DNA of 64,000 nt, taken from positions 49,096,934-49,160,933 of the forward strand of contig CM046853.1 of the NCBI GenBank assembly GCA_025617745.1. Reading direction: 5' to 3'. This document shows positions 18,860 through 28,940 of this stretch, in pieces; positions within the stretch are counted from its first letter, which is position 1; the number at the start of each line of letters is the position of its first letter. The position numbers were made by a program, and so were the translations under genes. The notes under the pieces were generated by a model that was not told the DNA's origin, did no database searches, and saw only the letters and a program-made list of their open reading frames with translations. Source of the stretch: Heliocidaris erythrogramma (lineage: Eukaryota; Echinodermata; Echinoidea; Camarodonta; Echinometridae).

Positions 18860-19624
18860 CCCTATTCCTACTGGGGGGGTCAATTTGACCCCCCCCTCGA
18901 CATTTTGCGCGATAATTCTGCAACGCGCAAAGATTTTGCCGCGCCATTTCATGACTTTTTTCTTTGAAGTCTCCCGCATATTTTGAGACCAAATTTGCAA
19001 TGTCCGGGTAGACCGTTCCAAAATTACATAATGTTTTGTACATGCACGTCGGCCCCAAAACAGCTCAAATTTGTGATTTTGTGTGCAAATCCAATGCAAA
19101 TTCTGTTTTGGGGTTAAATTGATATTAATTAGATTATTTCAAATTTAAATCATTGAAATTAATTTATTCTAATGTAAATAAGCTTGAAAAACTGTCCCCA
19201 ACAAATTTCGGCAAAAAAACAATAGAAAACAAAAGATCGAAAAAACAATAAAATACATAAGAAATTAGCAAAACAATAAAAAACATAAGAAATTAATTTT
19301 GATTGTCGATTTTGTTTGCAAGGAAATTGTTCAATGTGTCTTGAGGAATACTGACACAAAAAATTAGCGTTCTTTCAGCCTTTTTTATGGAGTTACAGGC
19401 AAAAACATAAATTCATGCATAAATTTGCATAATTAATTAATTAAAACTAGAAAATCAATAATTTCCTTAAATTTAACTTTATAATCTTGTAGCTTACATC
19501 CGGCTCTATGTTCAGGCAAAATTTCGCGGCAATCGCGCGATCAGCGGCCGAGATCTGAAGGGGGGGTCAGATTGACCCCCCCCCCAGTAAAAACAGGGGG
19601 TCAAATAGCCCAGTTGGAATAGGG
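18860..19624. mobile_element. TTAA-flanked, piggyBac-like non-autonomous element
   Basis: Both sides have TTAA (18856-18859, 19625-19628). The ends CCCTATTCCTACTGGGGGGG and CCAGTTGGAATAGGG are inverted repeats starting with CCC after TTAA, as in piggyBac elements. Each end also holds a palindrome of the form GGGGGGGTCAATTTGACCCC. The 765-bp interior has no transposase-like frame. The superfamily call rests on the target site and first bases only. Confidence 0.75.
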
Positions 19625-19628
19625 TTAA

Positions 19629-21223
19629 GCCTGTAGTCACTGAACCGCCCAGGACCGACCGCCTTGGCCTTCCTACTACTCACTGAACCACCTGTGGACT
19701 TTGACGTGTGTAATAGCAAATATAAGGCATCTTGGGCGATGAAGTCTTTAGTGTGCTATCTCTAGACAGAAGACATTCAGAATCTGCTTTGAAACGGTGC
19801 GTTACTGTGGAAAGATTTTGTGAACAGCAGAGGAGCTATGCCGCAAGATGGTTTACAGAGCAGTGAGATGAGTGAGTAAATGACTATAGTGCGTTCAATC
19901 GTATGTGCTAAAGAGTTAAATCGAGAGTATCATATTAAGGGGATTTGAAGAATGATCAATGACTTGTAAATTGGCCTCATAAACATTCACTTTGTGATTC
20001 TATCTGAGTTCAAAAACATCATGAAGAAGATAATTTCATTGTTAAATGAATTTCATTTTATGGTGCAGAAGTTACTTCATGCCTCCCATTAAAGTGACCT
20101 CATCACTTGGAAATGAAAGAAAATGTTTGCCCTCTTCAACATATATTATTGATGAAAATGAATCACAACTTCCCAGTGAACTTATCTTTCCACATCCCAT
20201 GATTTTTTTGGGGTTTTTTTTTGGTTTGTTTGGGGTTTTTTTGTGATAGGGAGGGGCGGTAAAATTTCAGCATGTTTGTACATACATGATATGTATATTT
20301 GGCAATATTTAGTTTATAAGTTAATGTTTATTTCAAGATCAGATTACATTTTGCAATAAGGTTATATTAACTTATTTTAGTACAGAATAGCCAAATTATT
20401 TGATTTCACTGTAGCCAATTTTGGTTCAAGCATGTGAATGTAGTACACTATCCAGATAATAGGTGTATATCAGGTTTAGCATTTATGTTTTTTTTCTACA
20501 AATAATGTGCAAATTTTGTATAAAGAAAGATCTTCCTTATTGAAATTGGAACTTGTAAATAGCAAATTTGATACCTTCTGCTGACTATCAAGATTTCATA
20601 TGTCTGGTAATTATTCATGCTGTTTTACTGTATGTCATTAAAGATCATTTTGAGTTCTGGTTATGACAAAAAATATGTTTTCACCGAATCAAATCATACT
20701 GTAGTTTTAGAAACTGTTTAAAGGCGACAAAGGATTGTTCATTAATGAGTGAATATATATTTGTGTATTCTGGGGTTGTTTGCACCAGCAAATTTTGGAG
20801 ATGATTAGAAAACTAACTTGCTGTTTTGATAAACTAGATGTGCTTATCCTTCTTTGCCTATTATTCAGACATACAATTTTCAATAATTTTCAGTTTTCAA
20901 TAATGTCAGAAGTTAGAAAATGCAACTTTTATGCCCTTAATTAAGGAGGAAAATGGAGAATGATATCTTAAAAAAAAAAATGTGTTTCAATTCAGAACAA
21001 ATTCTATTTATAATTTATTATCCTTTTTTTAAGAAGGGGGAATGATTAGTTCTTCTGAAAATGATTTAACTCTAATGTTAAGTGTGCTATAAATGTACAT
21101 TAAATTTGAATGAAACCACCTTGCTATATTTTGATTATTAGTCAACAATCTAGAGAACAACAGATGCACCATCTGATAACTGAAAATGAAGTTAACATGG
21201 TTTAGATCTACTCCATATATCGT
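19629..21223 (+). other. AT-rich non-coding stretch
   Basis: No exon, RNA gene or clear repeat is seen, apart from a TTTTTTGGGG-rich patch at about 20204-20260. It may belong to the dymeclin 3' UTR. Confidence 0.5.
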
Positions 21224-21851
21224 CCGTTTTCACGAAGTGACGGTACTGAGGAAAATCGCATATTTTTCGATTTTGAGTTTTTTGCATTTTTGGACATCAT
21301 CCACTAACATCTTGAACCTCACAAAGTTTCAGACCATAATACTGTCTAATTATGTAAATATGGCGATAACGTCGACAAGAAAATAACCTAGTGAAAGGAT
21401 TTTCTGTTTTCACAAAGTGACGGCTTACAGCCATCTCGTATGTCTTGTATGTTTTACGTGCGCGGCTGAGATCCATCACTTCGTGCAAACAAGAAAGAGC
21501 GCATCCTAGAATTGACTTTGTGTTTTCACGAAATGACGGTTAAATGTGCGGTGATCAAGTCCCATATGTTTTACACGTGCGCGGCTGAGATCCATCACTT
21601 CATGCAAACAAATCATAAGCACGTCCTTGAATTTTGTGTTTTCACAAAATGACGGTTATGTTTACAAAAAAAATATAAAAACTTATGCAAATAATTAAAC
21701 ATGGAACTAAAGATTGAAATACATGTATGATCTACCCTAGGATATAAAATTTATTCAACCTGTTGAGATTATGCTTTAAAACTTTGAAAGCGATTTATTC
21801 AAAACTAACTTTCTTTTAGTTGCGTGCTCATCCGTCACTTTGTGAAAACAG
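21224..21851. mobile_element. Inverted-repeat element with iterated TTTTCAC-AAGTGACGG motif
   Basis: The left end CCGTTTTCACGAAGTGACGG (21224-21243) is inverted as CCGTCACTTTGTGAAAACAG (21832-21851). Three more direct copies of the left-end motif lie inside, at about 21404, 21521 and 21636, and a further repeat (GTGCGCGGCTGAGATCCATC) occurs at about 21460 and 21580. The interior has no coding signature. Confidence 0.8.
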
Positions 21852-21856
21852 TAACG

Positions 21857-21861
<5 letters not shown>

Positions 21862-21890
<29 letters not shown>
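21862..21890. repeat. AT dinucleotide microsatellite
   Basis: An uninterrupted ATATAT tract of nearly 30 bases separates two inverted-repeat elements. Confidence 0.9.
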
Positions 21891-21894
<4 letters not shown>

Positions 21895-21895
<1 letters not shown>

Positions 21896-22021
21896 TCTAT
21901 TCGCGGCCATAGGGGGAATCCTGTTATCTCGGCCTATTGTTGAAATTCCCCGTAACGCCCAATTTTTATTGTGACGGAATAAACCGCATTGTTAGGATTC
22001 CCCCTATGATCGGAAATAGTA
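21895..22021. mobile_element. Palindromic MITE, about 127 bp
   Basis: The left end (CTATTCGCGGCCATAGGGGG, then AATCCTG) and the right end (TAGGATTCCCCCTATGATCG, then GAAATAGTA) are reverse complements with a few mismatches. The interior is short and non-coding. Confidence 0.8.
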
Positions 22022-22440
22022 ATATATATGTATATATTTATATATTTTTTTTAACTTGATGACCTATCTGAGTAGATTGCAATGGATATACATGTATTGT
22101 TGATCAAATAAGTTATTAGATGCACAGAGGGAAATTCAAGTGAATATGGAAATTAATCTAGTACAATAATAATGACGATAACAATATTTTTTCCATCTTG
22201 TATTCATTGTAAATATTTATCACATTATTTTTTTAAAGTTAATGTAAACAGCAAACAGTGTAACTGGAGCTTAGATTCGGATATATAACCATAATCCCAT
22301 GATGAAGATATCCAAAGACTAGGAAAAGAGCACAAAGTAGTTTCACATTTATAGGAATTAGTATTAATGGGATGTCACTATATTTGCCAGAAAATTGATA
22401 TTTCTGTCAATAAGAAATATTGTCTGTTGAATGCCAGAAA
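22022..22440 (+). other. AT-rich non-coding stretch
   Basis: Nothing recognisable apart from local AT-rich simple sequence at about 22025-22055. Confidence 0.5.
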
Positions 22441-22505
22441 GGCATTAACTCTATATAAAATAAATGGATGTATTGAAGTTAATGCCCCTTCGGCTCTCAT
22501 GAGAC
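22436..22505. repeat. Short repeat with GCATTAACTC...GTTAATGCCC, copy 1
   Basis: GCCAGAAAGGCATTAACTCT is followed 30 bases later by GTTAATGCCCCTTCGGCTCT. The two GGCATTAAC/GTTAATGCC halves are inverted. A second copy with the same order lies at 23773-23830. Confidence 0.6.
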
Positions 22506-22756
22506 ATCTATTTCCCTAAGCAGTATTAAGCGCAGGAAATACTGATTGTTGCCATTTTACAACATATCCAAGATTGCAGAAGTAAGCTTTGACAACCATA
22601 CCTACATGGCCTCCAGGTGTCTTGAATATAGTACACACATTATGATGTACACATGTATATCAGCGACTCTATGGAGGGCCAATTCTCTCGTGTTTTGTTT
22701 CAGATTATTTTCCCATTGTGTTTTGTAGGACAGAACAATCTACTTAATTATAATCA

Positions 22757-22905
22757 GGGCCCTGTTTCATAAAACTTGTTATCAATAACAAGTTACAATT
22801 ATTGTTCTAAGCTACTGAAATCCTTGCATCTGATTGGCTGAGAGCGAATTTGTCATAGAAATGGGGCAGTTGTTATTGATAAGAAGTTTTATGAAACGGG
22901 GCCCT
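22757..22905. mobile_element. MITE with GGGCCCTGTTTCAT termini
   Basis: GGGCCCTGTTTCATAAAACT and TTGTTATCAATAACAAG at the left are inverted at the right as TTGTTATTGATAAGAAG and TTTTATGAAACGGGGCCC. The core CTACTGAAATCCTTGCATCT plus GATTGGCTGAGAG is shared with the elements at 6621-6871 and 61645-61761, which differ in their outer termini. Confidence 0.85.
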
Positions 22906-23253
22906 GATATGATTTATGGCTTATGGCGGTAGAGCATTTTGTAATGGAGCCGTAAATTACAAAGAAGGTTGGTATTTGTAACAATTTACCAACTTTAGTC
23001 CAAGTGTGGGTAGAATTGGTCCATTGATTTTTGGAGCACCAGGTGCAACCCCTTCAATCTGTTAATTATTACCACAATTCTGTAACCAAATAAAAAATAA
23101 CTCATGTCTTCATGAAATCAATTGCTAATTCAATTTATGACTGGATTCACTTTGTTTAATCATTCGTCACAGAATTACAGTAATTTGTACAGAATAAAAA
23201 AAAACTTGACACTTGGCACTCCATAAATCAGTGGACTATTAAGTTGAAGCATG
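22906..23253 (+). other. AT-rich non-coding stretch
   Basis: No gene, RNA or clear repeat is seen. Confidence 0.5.
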
Positions 23254-23560
23254 TTTTAAAGTGACAGTAAACTGAAGCTCCTAAATAGCACCATCTTTTT
23301 AACAGGAATTGACAACTGTCTGCCTCTCATTTTCCCATCATGCCCCATTTTAGTTTGCAGAAGCTTAGAATATACCTGCAGGCAGTTTTCCACATTGCAA
23401 GTCAAAAATAATAGTTTGAAATATAAAATGTGCCAATTTTCCAAACCTGTTTTTTGTCAAAATTCAAAATCAAATTTCAAATTTCAAATCATAATCTTAA
23501 TTTAGCAATCACTGTAAGATGGCGCTGTTCAAGTTCTACCAGTTTAATGCCACTTTAAGT
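23254..23560. mobile_element. TTAA-type inverted-repeat element, about 300 bp
   Basis: TTAAAGTGACAGTAAACTG at the left is inverted as CAGTTTAATGCCACTTTAA at the right. Just inside, AGCACCATCTT is mirrored by AAGATGGCGCT. The interior is non-coding and locally ATTTCAAA-rich. The outer TTAA on each side may be a target-site duplication or part of the inverted repeat. Confidence 0.75.
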
Positions 23561-23772
23561 TGGTACATCTTCATGAATATGAGCCGAAGGTACTATGTAA
23601 CATTTTAACATTGTTAAGAATGCAGTCGCCTTTCAGTCAAAGAATGTAAGAAGAACGTCTCTGAAAGTGTTTTTTTTTAATATTTAAAGGTTCAATCTTG
23701 ATAAAAAGATTTTATAATATATTTAGATTTCTAATTTTAGAATTCTAATCATACCATGTTCATAAGTCATCT

Positions 23773-23830
23773 ACAGAAGGGTGTTAACTCTTTGTAAAAG
23801 TGTCTTGTTAATGCCCTTATGGCGCTCAGC
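23773..23830. repeat. Short repeat with GTTAACTC...GTTAATGCCC, copy 2
   Basis: CAGAAGGGTGTTAACTCTTT, then GTTAATGCCCTTATGGCGCT. It aligns along its length with 22440-22497. Confidence 0.6.
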
Positions 23831-24739
23831 ACACAAGTATCATGGGAATTATTTCAAAGGAATTCTGGGAGATTGTCACCACCCCTTATATGCTTGCTTC
23901 CTGCAACCTTTTGGGGCTGATTTTTGAACATCTATTAACCCATTCATGACATGAATTGTTTAAGGGCTAAATTTATCACATTCTGTTCTTCAAATTGGCA
24001 ACAATGATATTTTTCTTTTAATATTACATGGTTCTAATAAACTGTAATGTCTTTGAAACAAACTACATGGTTAGGAACTTTGACGAAAAGTCGAAAAAAT
24101 GCTAATTTTGATGAATCACAAGGATTTTGAACCTCTCAATGTATTGCCAACTTAAGGATTTTAAAGCTTATCCTTTTTTAAAATTCCTGGCATCAAACAC
24201 AATGTGGTCATGCGTCAAAAATACAGTGTGTGCAGAAATGTTTGCTCTTTCTATTATATATTTAGGGGGCTGAATCAAAAGTTAAACCACAAAATGTGGA
24301 CAACTGTATTGAAAGGGTTAAAAAAAAAAGTTACATAGTACCTTTAATACGACTTTGGCTAGAGTGTGTTTATGTACTGTATATTTTCAAAAATCCATGA
24401 AGCCAACAATGTATCATGTAAACTCTGTATGTTTTAAATTTTTTTATTTAACTTTTTTTTTATCTGAGAAGTTTGATTATAAAGCATTACAAAGTGTGAA
24501 ATAACTTTCCACGTTACCACATATTTGTTTTTATATTGTGTTAGTATAATGTCTAATGTATATGGACACCATGGTTATATTGTATTCAATTTTAATGTCT
24601 TATGAGTTATTAAGAGAAATATTTTTTCTCTCTGGACTGCAAATAGTAGTTAGTTTAGAGTAATGTTTTATTTTGCATTGTAAATAAGAAAGCTGTGTAC
24701 AAATTCTATCACATATGTGTTCATAAGCTATGAAACAGA

Positions 24740-24745
24740 ATTAAA
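24740..24745 (+). terminator. DYM: Candidate distal polyadenylation signal
   Basis: ATTAAA is followed about 20-30 bases later by a GT-rich CAGTGTGTCTTCC. It coincides with a change from AT-rich sequence to mixed, simple-sequence-rich DNA. It could end a long dymeclin 3' UTR. Confidence 0.4.
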
Positions 24746-24765
24746 CGATATTTTGTAAACCCATC

Positions 24766-26120
24766 AGTGTGTCTTCCTAGTGATTTTGGATAGGTGGTTG
24801 ATTGCGGAGAATGAATGGGGAGGGGAAAGAGATCTAGTGGAAGTAGACATGGGAAAGTAAAGGAAGAGAATCGGAGATGTATTAACTGCATTGAGAGAGG
24901 GAGAGAGAGGGTATGAAAATGCTAAGCGAAAGAGAAACTAAAGAGTGCAATACCTCATAATTATTTTTTAAAAGTAAGTCCGTTTAAAACAGCAAGCAAT
25001 GAAGACCAGTCACAGCATTCGCTTACATAGCATATTTCGATGTTATGATTACGATATTCTGTGTTATTGTTGCTATCAATCCCACCTTAAAGCTGGCTAT
25101 AAAGCGCTAAACTAGCCTGAACCAGAATAGGTTCAAGTGCCTGGTTTTTCAATGAATGAACATACTTTTATTTTCTTATATTTTCTTTTCCTTTTGAAAT
25201 AAAGAAATGGCTCACAACAACATGAATGTGTGGATGGAAATGACAAGTGGAACAACCATGGATATGTTCGGAAATTTATGCAATTTGATATCGGGATCTT
25301 TTTTTTTTAATTCTAGAGAATACTTATAGAAGGAGGATAATTGGAGGAAAAAGGAAATGATTTCACACTTGTATTGTCTTCCGCTCTTGAGCACACACTC
25401 CTTTGTGACTTCCTTCATCATTTAAACATTGCTACACCATTTCCTCGTGTGTCTTTTCGCCCAGAACTTTGATTGTACGCCGAGCACAAAGAGAATTGGA
25501 AGAGGGAAAAAATGATAAATCTTCGATTTAGGAGAGGAGTGCGACTCAATATCATCGGCGGCATGCCTTCAAAAGAATTCGGCGGCAAAAATTCCACCCA
25601 AATGAGATACCATGTCCTTGTGAATTACTCTCATAAATTTCCACCCCGATAATAAGTCCGTGTATTCTATCATGTTCCAATAAACTACTCAACCTAGGAC
25701 TCACTTAACTCTGCTTGTTATGGAGGAGAGGCATATCAGTTTTTTGTTTGTGCTATTGTTGTATTCTCTTTCTGCCGGCTGGCATTTCCAACCCTCAGAC
25801 CTAAATGTGTTGAGGCGCCAGTCCCGGATATGGTACTGGCACCGCCGCTTATCCCCTCCTTCGCACAAAAAAAGTTACATTCGGAATGGAAAGGAAAAGA
25901 AAATGAACAAATACGTGGAAATGTCATCCTAATAACAATAAATAAGCCTTATATTGTCTAGTCTTGCCACACAATCAACTTCGCAATAAAAAAAAGGAGA
26001 GCGGTTGATCAAGAAATAAGATTGCTTTGTCCGGCTGCCACGAAATTGCACTCATTACCATTTGAAATGAAAACATATTTTCAGTGACTACAGCACCGAC
26101 TCCACTTCTGCCATAATAAG
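24766..26120. other. Non-coding DNA after the dymeclin transcript
   Basis: No gene is recognised. A GAGAGAGG patch is at about 24893-24910. The open frames on both strands near 25,720-25,930 have no family features and I do not call them. Confidence 0.5.
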
Positions 26121-26560
26121 CACCCCCTTCTCTCTCTCTCTCTCTTTACTTTACTCTAGACTTGTGTATTATGATAATTATCATCTAAGAAAAAAACACA
26201 CAACTGCATCTTTAAAACACGTCTTACGCCCTTCTTCTTTCCGTCTTTCTCGCCCCACCCCCTTCTCAGCTCCCTCTCTCTCTCTCTCTCTCTCTCCTCT
26301 CCTCTCCTCCCCTCCTTCTCTCTTTCTCCTTCTCACTTTCTCCCCTCCCCTATCTTTATATCTTTCTCACTATCTCTCCCTTCTCTCATTTTGCCACCCC
26401 CTCTCTCTCTCTCTCTCTCGCTTTCTTTCATTTCCCTACTTTTATCTTATCTTTATGCCTCTCTGTGTTTTTCATTTCTATCTCTTTCTTGCATCGCCCA
26501 GTCGATCTTTCTGTTCCTCTAATTATCTGTGTCTCTCTCCTTCTATCTTTCATAATCCAT
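26121..26560. repeat. CT-rich polypyrimidine tract
   Basis: Pure CT runs at 26128-26145, about 26274-26300 and 26399-26420 are set in a 300-bp pyrimidine-rich context. The Leu/Ser-rich open frame across it is an artefact. Confidence 0.9.
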
Positions 26561-27026
26561 AATGCACTCTCTCCCCAATCTATTCATGTCAGTCATCAAA
26601 CTTGTATCTTTTAATCTAAAAAGCTCATTACCCAAATTTGTCTCGCTATTAGGGCACTGAGAGTCATCGGCGCTACCGCGGAAGCCCCAAACAAGCCATC
26701 ATCATCAGTCGCTTGAATCTCGGCAGAATATATGATGAAAATACCCATCGAGATGCGAATTGATATCAAACTACAATGGGTCATTAGATTAATGATGACG
26801 CCAAAGCTATATACACAAGAATACAACTTGCACCAGACCAAAACGCAGTATTGGTATAAGGTGTCTATATGGCCTGTCTCGCCCACCCGTCTCTGTCTAA
26901 CATTAGACTTTGATTGGTCAGAAAGTTTGCCGATTTCATAACTTTCTTCTCTACCCCAGTCGGTTCCATCTGAGGTCAAGAAGGTCATGAAAGCACGGTC
27001 AGAATGATAGCAATATTGCAGTATAA
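26561..27026. other. Non-coding stretch
   Basis: Nothing recognised. Open frames occur on both strands at once, with no family features. Confidence 0.5.
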
Positions 27027-27166
27027 TGATGATGATGATGATGATGATGATAATAACAATGATAATGATGATGATGATGCTGATGATGATGATAATGATT
27101 ATGATGATGATGATGATGATGATGATGTTGATGATGATAATAATAATAATAATGATAATAAAAATA
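27027..27166. repeat. GAT/AAT trinucleotide microsatellite
   Basis: GATGATGAT runs interrupted by AAT triplets. The poly-Asp and poly-His open frames across it are artefacts. Confidence 0.95.
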
Positions 27167-27171
27167 GAATA

Positions 27172-27530
27172 ATTCTACCTGGTACACCCTTACTACACCT
27201 GGGTCAAGTGTGGCAAAATGTAAATTAATAGTTTGCAAACTGACATTAGTGTAGAATTTGTAAAAGGGTACCCTTCCGAGAAAAAAAAAGACAGTCAAGC
27301 GGGAAAAAAAAGAAAAGAAAATAACAGATTAGCACATTACCTTTTGGGTCGAAAGTTTGAAACGAGGGCACGTATGTTTTAGGGTGGTGTACCTAGAGTT
27401 GCCACTTATGTTTCAAAAGGGGACACTGGTCGGTGGTGCCCCCTCCCCTAAACCAGCCCTTGAGTGGCAGGGATTCGAACTCCGTACCTTGAAATCCAAT
27501 GTCCGGTTACTTTTCTACTAGACCCCCAAC
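27172..27530 (-). mobile_element. tRNA-derived SINE, interrupted copy
   Basis: Read on the minus strand, 27530 to about 27455 gives a tRNA-like head: GGTCTAGTAGAAAAGTAACC (A-box-like), then GGAGTTCGAATCCC (B box). The body signature ATTTTGCCACACTTGACCCA, then GGTGTAGTAAGGGTGTACC, is at 27255-27175. About 200 bp of unrelated, purine-rich sequence separates head and body, so the copy seems to have been split by an insertion. Confidence 0.7.
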
Positions 27531-28865
27531 ACAATTCACGATATAAAACCATGGACTCTTTTAACCAAACGGATTGAGTCCCTCTCTTCTCGCTTCTCTC
27601 ATACCATCTTCTTCATTTTCCCTTCTTTTAATTACCCTTCAATCATATCATCACATTTTTATTGAGTATGTGATAATGTTTCTAATGACGTTCTTTAGCA
27701 CACTGAAATTTTATAAGAACATGCATAGAATGAAATGTATCGAAGAAAACCAGGGATTTTCCTAGTAGAAGTAATTTATGTGCAGCATTAAAGTATTATA
27801 CCTGTTCACTCCAACAGTATTATTATTGTACGAAGTACATGTACATTCGTTGTCTACAGTTAAGGGTAATGATATAGCCTAGACACAAGACTTGAGAGGA
27901 AAAAATCCACAACGCTCTAAATATACATTACGGGTATTATTTGTATTTGTCAAGCATGAAAATAGTCTCAATCAGATGGCTAAGCTAGCTTCATTTGTCA
28001 TGTGAAAACAATGAAAATAAATTAAAAAAAAAAATCCAAAGGCATGCAAAGATGGCCAGACCTATTTGAAATGCTAGTAGATATTAGTCTGCAAGCACAG
28101 ACTCTAATTTGACACTTTAGTAGAATTATATTGTGTCTTGAGTGAAGCCTAATCCAGGTTCCCACGGCTGTGTCAAGACCAAATACAGTACGAGGCCTAT
28201 GGGGGTGCAGGGAGGAGACCATGAAGTCTATACATCGTCTTAAAGTTCAGACACTTTGTTACGCATTACGACTGACAAGAGGATTGTTCCTGCAAACTAA
28301 GTATAGATATCGGGCAGGATAATTAGCAAGCGAATACCATCAATAATCAACTCGAAAAAGATGCTTCTCTCAGAAAGAATGATGCGGAAATTTCGATTGC
28401 AAATGAGAATTAATAATGATGATACGATCACTCTTGAAATAAGCTCGGGCGCCAAAAAAGAACGTTCACCCTGTTCTCACATAACTGGCAGACGTCAGCT
28501 CCCGACGACATTAATGGAGATTATGCTTTCCAATTCATTAATTGAGGAGCCCCAGGAGTAGAAGGGGGATGGTGGTGGAGGTTTTGGGGAGGGCGGGGAG
28601 TCAGGGAAGAGGAAGGAGGTATATAAACAAAAATATATAAAAAAGCCTGCAGCGTTATGCTTTATAATCCTGTCGATCATTGTTTTTTTTCCAGGAAATC
28701 ATCTGAATCGTGATGCCGTAGATTCAATTAATACAATTAATTAAGTTACGACAAGCTGAGTATTTCACTAATTTTCAACATGGACTTTCTATAACAATGA
28801 TAATGTTATCATGGTTAAACTAGCGACATCCTCTTATAAATAGCTCCCTAGTTGTTCCATACTCT
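27531..28865. other. Non-coding stretch
   Basis: No gene recognised. A G-rich patch lies at about 28560-28620. The region 28,440-28,550 is more GC-balanced than its surroundings but shows no exon. Confidence 0.45.
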
Positions 28866-28940
28866 CTACCCCCCCCCTCCCTCTCTCTCTCCCTCTTTCT
28901 CTCTGTCTCTTTATCTATCTATCCATCTCCCTCTCTTGAA
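28866..28940. repeat. CT-rich microsatellite
   Basis: A C run followed by CTCTCT and TCTATCTATC repeats. Confidence 0.85.

Larger units (their letters stand above)
18050..24765 (+). other. DYM: Possible long dymeclin 3' UTR
   Basis: No other exon is seen between the stop and about 24.8 kb. The sequence is AT-rich with T-rich and ATTT-rich stretches, and its character changes to simple-sequence-rich DNA soon after 24,770. Candidate polyadenylation signals are AATAAA at 18668-18673 and ATTAAA at 24740-24745, the latter followed by a GT-rich CAGTGTGTCTTCC. Either site may end the transcript. The long version is inference only. Confidence 0.4.

Noticed and set aside
26164-26562. Long Leu/Ser/Pro-rich open frame (also at 48,631, 51,490, 55,180 and 56,182)
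   Set aside because: All are CT/GA microsatellites, which lack stop codons in several frames by composition alone.
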